A DNA stretch of 9,358 nucleotides from JAPYTU01 sp036166735 (GTDB taxonomy: Bacteria; Bacteroidota; Bacteroidia; Cytophagales; MED-G16), in assembly GCA_036166735.1 (NCBI GenBank), contig JAYZHG010000051.1, positions 1 through 9,358 of the forward strand, given 5' to 3'. Of this stretch, positions 6,226 through 9,358 are shown one piece after another. The notes under the pieces are model-generated. The model saw nothing but the letters and a program-made list of their open reading frames with translations. It did no database searches and was not told the origin of the DNA. Positions within the stretch are counted from its first letter, which is position 1; every line of letters starts with the position of its first letter. A program made the position numbers and the translations under genes.

Positions 6226-7387
6226 AGTTATTTTATATTTTGTTTTTTTATGCATTTTGTGTCAAGATGTATGTTTTGCTTTTTCTCAAAAAAAGGTATC
6301 ATCCAATTCTCAATTTTCTGTTATTACAATTGGACCTACGCAAAAAGAATTATATAGTGCATTTGGTCATAGTGGACTAAGGCATAGAGATGATAGCTTA
6401 GGGGTTAATAGTTTTTATAATTATGGTTTATTTGATTTTGATCAGCCAAATTTTTATATAAATTTTTTAAATGGAAAATTGCTATATATGGTTGGTAAAT
6501 TTGATTATGGTTCTGTAGAAAGGTATTATATAAGTGAAAATAGATTCATTAAAGAACAGATTTTAAACCTTTCAAATTCTCAAAAAAATGATCTTTATTA
6601 TTATTTAGAAAACAATATAAAACATGAAAATAAATATTATTTGTACAATTATGTGTATAATAATTGTGCTACTAAAATTCGAGATATTTTAGAAAATATA
6701 TTGGGACAAAAAATAATTTACAGCAAAGAATCTTCAGATTTATCTATTAGAAATTTGATGGATCTATATTTAGATGAACAAAGGTGGGGAGATTTGGGCA
6801 TAGACATATGTTTAGGTTCAGAAATTGATATTAAGTCAGATAATTATTCGTCAATGTTTTTACCCGATTTTTTATTTAATTCGTTTGCTGAAGCAAAATT
6901 TTCTGATGGAAATGAATGGGTTTTAAATACAATTGAAATAGATAGTAATAATGTACAGAGTACTAGAAATTTATTTTCTCCATTAAATGTTTTTTTATTT
7001 TTATTAATCATTACATTAATTATTACGTTTAGAGAAGTTAAATACGAGTTAAGATATAAATATTTTGATCTATTACTATTTACTATTTCGGGGTTAGTAG
7101 GATTTTTAATTCTCTATTTATGGTTTTTTACAGACCATCTTTCTTCAAATAATTATAATATTATTTGGGCAACACCTTTAAATTTTATAATTCCATTTAT
7201 TATAAATTCTAAAAGATTTAAAAAGGCCCTATATTATTATTTTCTATATTATTCTTCATCATTAATTGTTTTATTAATATTATGGGATTTATTACCACAA
7301 GAATTTAATGATTCTCTAATCATTATAATACTAATTTTAATAATCAGATCTTTTGTTCTTTTTATTAAAAATTTGAAGTCAAAATAG
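6215..7387 (+). CDS. lnb: Lnb-type lipoprotein N-acyltransferase candidate (DUF4105 membrane protein)
   Basis: The 390-residue protein has an N-terminal signal or anchor (MENKVILYFVFLCILC, about residues 5-24) and a DUF4105 (Lnb_N) periplasmic domain at about 30-220. At the C terminus are five predicted membrane segments, near residues 254-273, 287-309, 320-335, 344-361 and 367-385. The periplasmic domain resembles a circularly permuted papain-like (NlpC/P60-type) fold, with H52 in the FGHSGLR motif and C151 in YNNCATKIRD as the expected catalytic pair. From memory, this architecture matches Lnb of Bacteroides thetaiotaomicron, reported to N-acylate the lipoprotein N-terminal cysteine in organisms that lack Lnt. 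The assignment to that activity here is inference from architecture and motifs; the domain family is secure. The start overlaps rsmI by 11 nt, and the TAG directly abuts the recX stop on the other strand. Confidence 0.8.
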   Translation: MENKVILYFVFLCILCQDVCFAFSQKKVSSNSQFSVITIGPTQKELYSAFGHSGLRHRDDSLGVNSFYNYGLFDFDQPNFYINFLNGKLLYMVGKFDYGSVERYYISENRFIKEQILNLSNSQKNDLYYYLENNIKHENKYYLYNYVYNNCATKIRDILENILGQKIIYSKESSDLSIRNLMDLYLDEQRWGDLGIDICLGSEIDIKSDNYSSMFLPDFLFNSFAEAKFSDGNEWVLNTIEIDSNNVQSTRNLFSPLNVFLFLLIITLIITFREVKYELRYKYFDLLLFTISGLVGFLILYLWFFTDHLSSNNYNIIWATPLNFIIPFIINSKRFKKALYYYFLYYSSSLIVLLILWDLLPQEFNDSLIIIILILIIRSFVLFIKNLKSK

Positions 7388-7849
7388 TTAGAAATTTAAT
7401 TTGTTTATTGTAGTAAAAACAAGGGATGTCTCATACCCTTTATTAATTAGGTGTTTTATTAGTTTGTTCTTTTCAAAATTTTTAGATTTTCTTTTATAGA
7501 CTTCAATAGATTTCATTAAGACTTTATAGTATGTTTTCTCTTCTATACTTTCAAGACCAAATGTGATTTCTTTGTTACTTAATCCCTTATTTTTTAATTC
7601 GTATGCTATTTTTATTTTTCCCCAACGATTTTTTTGATTTTTTCCTCTTGAAAAAGATTTTGAAAATCTAAAATTATCAACGATTCCTAATTCTATAGCT
7701 TGTGATATTGCAGAATCAATTATTTCAATTGAATAATTTAGATCCAACAATTTTGTTTTTATTTCTTTAGTGGAACGATCTCTATAATTACAATAATTTA
7801 TTATTTTATTTAGAGCTGATTTTTGAAAATTATCTTCAGTAGGAGACAT
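7388..7849 (-). CDS. recX: RecX, RecA regulatory protein
   Basis: The 153-residue protein is made of the three-helix tandem repeats of the RecX family. Recognisable pieces are NYRDRSTKEIKTKLLDL, AIELGIVDNFRFSKSF and the conserved block KNRWGKIKIAYELKNKGLS (W76-G77), followed by a third helical repeat. RecX binds in the groove of the RecA filament and limits recombinase activity, balancing repair and SOS output in the cytoplasm. It is not adjacent to recA in this window. It is the last gene of a - strand unit, and its start overlaps the YcxB-like gene by 14 nt. The TAA (complement of 7388-7390) abuts the convergent lnb stop with no spacer. Confidence 0.9.
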   Translation of the reverse strand: MSPTEDNFQKSALNKIINYCNYRDRSTKEIKTKLLDLNYSIEIIDSAISQAIELGIVDNFRFSKSFSRGKNQKNRWGKIKIAYELKNKGLSNKEITFGLESIEEKTYYKVLMKSIEVYKRKSKNFEKNKLIKHLINKGYETSLVFTTINKLNF

Positions 7850-8315
7850 ATCCTTTTCTATTCAGTATGCTTTTGACAAATCTGATTTCATTGTCAGAAT
7901 TAAATACTTTAAAAGGAAAAAGTATTAATTGAACTTTATTTAATTTAAAGAGAAATCCATCTTTTTGAATTTTAACTTTTTTAACTGTATTCCATTTTAT
8001 AGGCATACCTTGTTTTGTATTAATTTTCATTAATATCTCATTGCTTGAAATTTCATATGATAATCTTTCAAACATGTATTTCCCTTGTTCTAATTGTGTA
8101 AGGCCAATAAATTGAATTAGCCAAAATAATAGATACAAAACAAGCGCTATTGAGGCACCTATTATCCACCAAATTGAAGGAATCCAAAGATAATGTATCG
8201 AACAGATTGCTAGATAAATTAAACTAATCCACCATTGCTCTATCAAAAGATTTATGAACCCTTTTTTTATATAGACACCTTTATTTACTTGAAATTTTTT
8301 TGTCCTTACAATCAT
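7836..8315 (-). CDS. YcxB-like membrane protein
   Basis: The 159-residue protein has a basic N terminus, two adjacent transmembrane segments at about residues 28-45 and 49-72, and a C-terminal beta-rich domain of about 80 residues. That domain has the YcxB-like pattern: YEISSNEILMKINTKQG, then PIKWNTVKKVKIQKDGF, then a stretch on LILFPFKVF. This PH-like cytosolic module is found in many small bacterial membrane proteins without a defined function. The tryptophan-rich first hairpin (WW at two places) is notable but not diagnostic. The start codon overlaps the upstream DUF4783 TGA in an ATGA arrangement, and the 3' end overlaps recX by 14 nt, so the three genes are probably co-transcribed and translationally coupled. 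Confidence 0.75.
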   Translation of the reverse strand: MIVRTKKFQVNKGVYIKKGFINLLIEQWWISLIYLAICSIHYLWIPSIWWIIGASIALVLYLLFWLIQFIGLTQLEQGKYMFERLSYEISSNEILMKINTKQGMPIKWNTVKKVKIQKDGFLFKLNKVQLILFPFKVFNSDNEIRFVKSILNRKGYVSY

Positions 8316-8689
8316 TCTTTTTTATTAATAGTCAATTTTTGAATAATATGATGATTACTATTTTTTTTAATTAACGCTAAAACCTTGTAAAGGTCGTCAT
8401 TAGAAATGTACTCACCAAGTAAGTAAATTATATTATTTTCTGAATTGCCAGAATGGATAATTTTTAATTCGTTAAAATTATTTTTTTCAAAAAATTGGTC
8501 TAAACCTCTAATTACTTCAGATTTACTTCCCGAAATTTTTTTATCGTTTATTATTATATCGCCATTTTTATCAAGTTGATTTATTATTTCTTCTGAATTT
8601 TGAATGGATAATGCATTAATTATATCCTCTAAAGAAGTACTGCTTATTATAAATAAAAAAGAAGTAAGTAGGTAAGTCAGTTTAATCAT
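8312..8689 (-). CDS. DUF4783 family secreted protein
   Basis: The 125-residue product begins with a signal peptide (MIKLTYLLTSFLFIISST, cleavage probably near residue 18). A small domain follows whose pattern fits DUF4783, a Bacteroidota family: an initial helix with DIINALSIQNSEEI, then GDIIINDKK, SKSEVIRGLDQFFEKN, LKIIHSGNSENN, YLLGEYIS and a final IIQKLTI strand. The predicted fold is NTF2/SnoaL-like, which would give a cone-shaped pocket, but no catalytic residues can be proposed. No cysteine is present, so it is not a lipoprotein; a soluble periplasmic protein is expected. It is the first gene of the - strand unit, starts 61 bp from gpmI on the opposite strand, and overlaps the YcxB-like gene by 4 nt. 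Confidence 0.75.
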   Translation of the reverse strand: MIKLTYLLTSFLFIISSTSLEDIINALSIQNSEEIINQLDKNGDIIINDKKISGSKSEVIRGLDQFFEKNNFNELKIIHSGNSENNIIYLLGEYISNDDLYKVLALIKKNSNHHIIQKLTINKKE

Positions 8690-8750
8690 ATATTTAAATC
8701 TTTTAATAAATAATATAAAAACCTAGTTCTCTCTAATTATTTTTGCCCAA
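8690..8750. promoter_or_regulatory. Divergent intergenic promoter region between the DUF4783 gene and gpmI
   Basis: This 61-bp non-coding stretch separates two divergent start codons, so both promoters must lie in it or overlap the gene ends. On the + strand, TATTTTTG at 8738-8745 fits the Bacteroidota -7 consensus TAnnTTTG. It ends 5 nt before the gpmI ATG, which would make that mRNA nearly leaderless. On the - strand the best match is TAGGTTTT (complement of 8718-8725), one base off consensus, with a TTG about 22 bp upstream. Neither has a fully convincing -33 partner. No hairpin, riboswitch or operator palindrome is evident. Confidence 0.45.
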
Positions 8751-9358
8751 ATGAATGATAAAGTTATATTATTAATAATGGATGGATGGGGATTAGATAA
8801 TAATCCTAGTGTTTCAGCTATTCATTCAGCAAATACACCATTCTATGATGATATGATGAAAAAATATCCCAATTCTAATTTGATAGCATCAGGTGTTGAG
8901 GTAGGTCTTCCTAAAAATCAAATGGGTAATTCAGAAGTAGGGCATATGAATATAGGAGCGGGTAGAATTGTTAATCAGGATTTAATAAAATTAAATGAGT
9001 CTTTAAAAGACAAGGGCATAAAAAATCAGAAAACTTTTGTAAAAACTGTTGATTCTGCAATTCAAAAAGGTAATAGTTTTCATTTGATAGGTCTTTTGTC
9101 AGATGGAGGTGTTCATTCTCATTCAAAACACTTGTACTATATATTAGATTATTTAAAAGATAAAAAATTAAAAAATATATTTCTTCACGTTTTTACAGAT
9201 GGTAGGGACGCAAGTCCTAAAAAGGGGATAAGTGAAATTCAAAAGTTACAGGATTATATAAAAAATACAAATATTAAAATAGCAACTGTTTCAGGGAGAT
9301 ATTATTCTATGGATAGAGATAATAGGTGGGAAAGAATAAAGTTAGCTTATGATGCTAT
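8751..9358 (+). CDS. gpmI: GpmI, 2,3-bisphosphoglycerate-independent phosphoglycerate mutase, 3'-truncated by the window edge
   Basis: The frame is open from ATG 8751 to the window end, giving the first 202 residues of an enzyme that is normally about 510 long. It interconverts 3- and 2-phosphoglycerate in glycolysis and gluconeogenesis using two Mn2+ ions, through a phosphoserine intermediate. Visible signatures are LLIMDGWG, with metal ligand D11, and NQMGNSEVGHMNIGAGR, with the nucleophile S61. The phosphotransferase-inserted domain shows SDGGVHSH (H122), TDGRDASP (R152, D153) and SGRYYSMDRDNRW (R183, D188, R189), all substrate-binding. All expected residues in this portion are present. 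The first metal ligand sits at the usual distance from the chosen start. The gene is divergent from DUF4783 and has a very short upstream region. The missing part is outside the window; there is no sign of a break. Confidence 0.96.
   Translation, partial: MNDKVILLIMDGWGLDNNPSVSAIHSANTPFYDDMMKKYPNSNLIASGVEVGLPKNQMGNSEVGHMNIGAGRIVNQDLIKLNESLKDKGIKNQKTFVKTVDSAIQKGNSFHLIGLLSDGGVHSHSKHLYYILDYLKDKKLKNIFLHVFTDGRDASPKKGISEIQKLQDYIKNTNIKIATVSGRYYSMDRDNRWERIKLAYDA

Noticed and set aside
6215..6290. Possible lipoprotein signal in the Lnb candidate, with cysteines at residues 13, 16 and 20
   Set aside because: None of the cysteines is preceded by an acceptable lipobox (QDVC has Val at -1 and Asp at -2), so a standard signal peptide or N-terminal anchor is more likely.

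Overview
The window is very A+T-rich, coding-dense chromosomal DNA with almost no Shine-Dalgarno-like sites. The gene content points to Bacteroidota, probably a flavobacterium-like lineage with a compact, streamlined genome. The markers are the order lptC / CorC-type CBS protein / membrane-anchored parvulin, a DUF493-dehydratase-rsmI string, a DUF4105 (Lnb-type) membrane protein and a DUF4783 gene. No mobile element, CRISPR array, tRNA or rRNA is visible.

Layout. On the + strand, positions 1 to 7387 form one near-continuous co-directional run of nine genes. They are: a coiled-coil protein of unknown function (5' end outside the window), lptC, a 49-codon two-helix membrane ORF, a CNNM/CBS/CorC protein, a PpiD-like parvulin, a DUF493 protein, a pterin-4a-carbinolamine dehydratase, rsmI and an Lnb-type lipoprotein N-acyltransferase candidate. 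Most junctions are overlaps or gaps of a few bases, so translational coupling and a polycistronic transcript are likely. The only gap of note inside the run is 44 bp before ppiD. On the - strand, DUF4783, a YcxB-like membrane protein and recX form a second overlapping unit. It runs head-on into the first, with the two stop codons directly abutting at 7387/7388. A 61-bp divergent intergenic region then separates DUF4783 from gpmI (+), which runs off the right edge. No stretch above 300 bp lacks a gene.

How the genes fit together. The + strand run is dominated by envelope biogenesis: LPS export (LptC, apparently a lipoprotein here), a periplasmic folding factor (PpiD-like), a CorC-family membrane protein and a candidate lipoprotein N-acyltransferase (Lnb). 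Housekeeping genes for 16S rRNA methylation and pterin recycling are interleaved. The - strand unit combines a RecA modulator with two poorly characterised proteins, and gpmI supplies a glycolytic step.

I found no clear new multi-gene system. The least explained items are the small membrane ORF wedged between lptC and the CorC gene, and the histidine-, cysteine- and tryptophan-free coiled-coil protein with hendecad-like repeats at the left edge.
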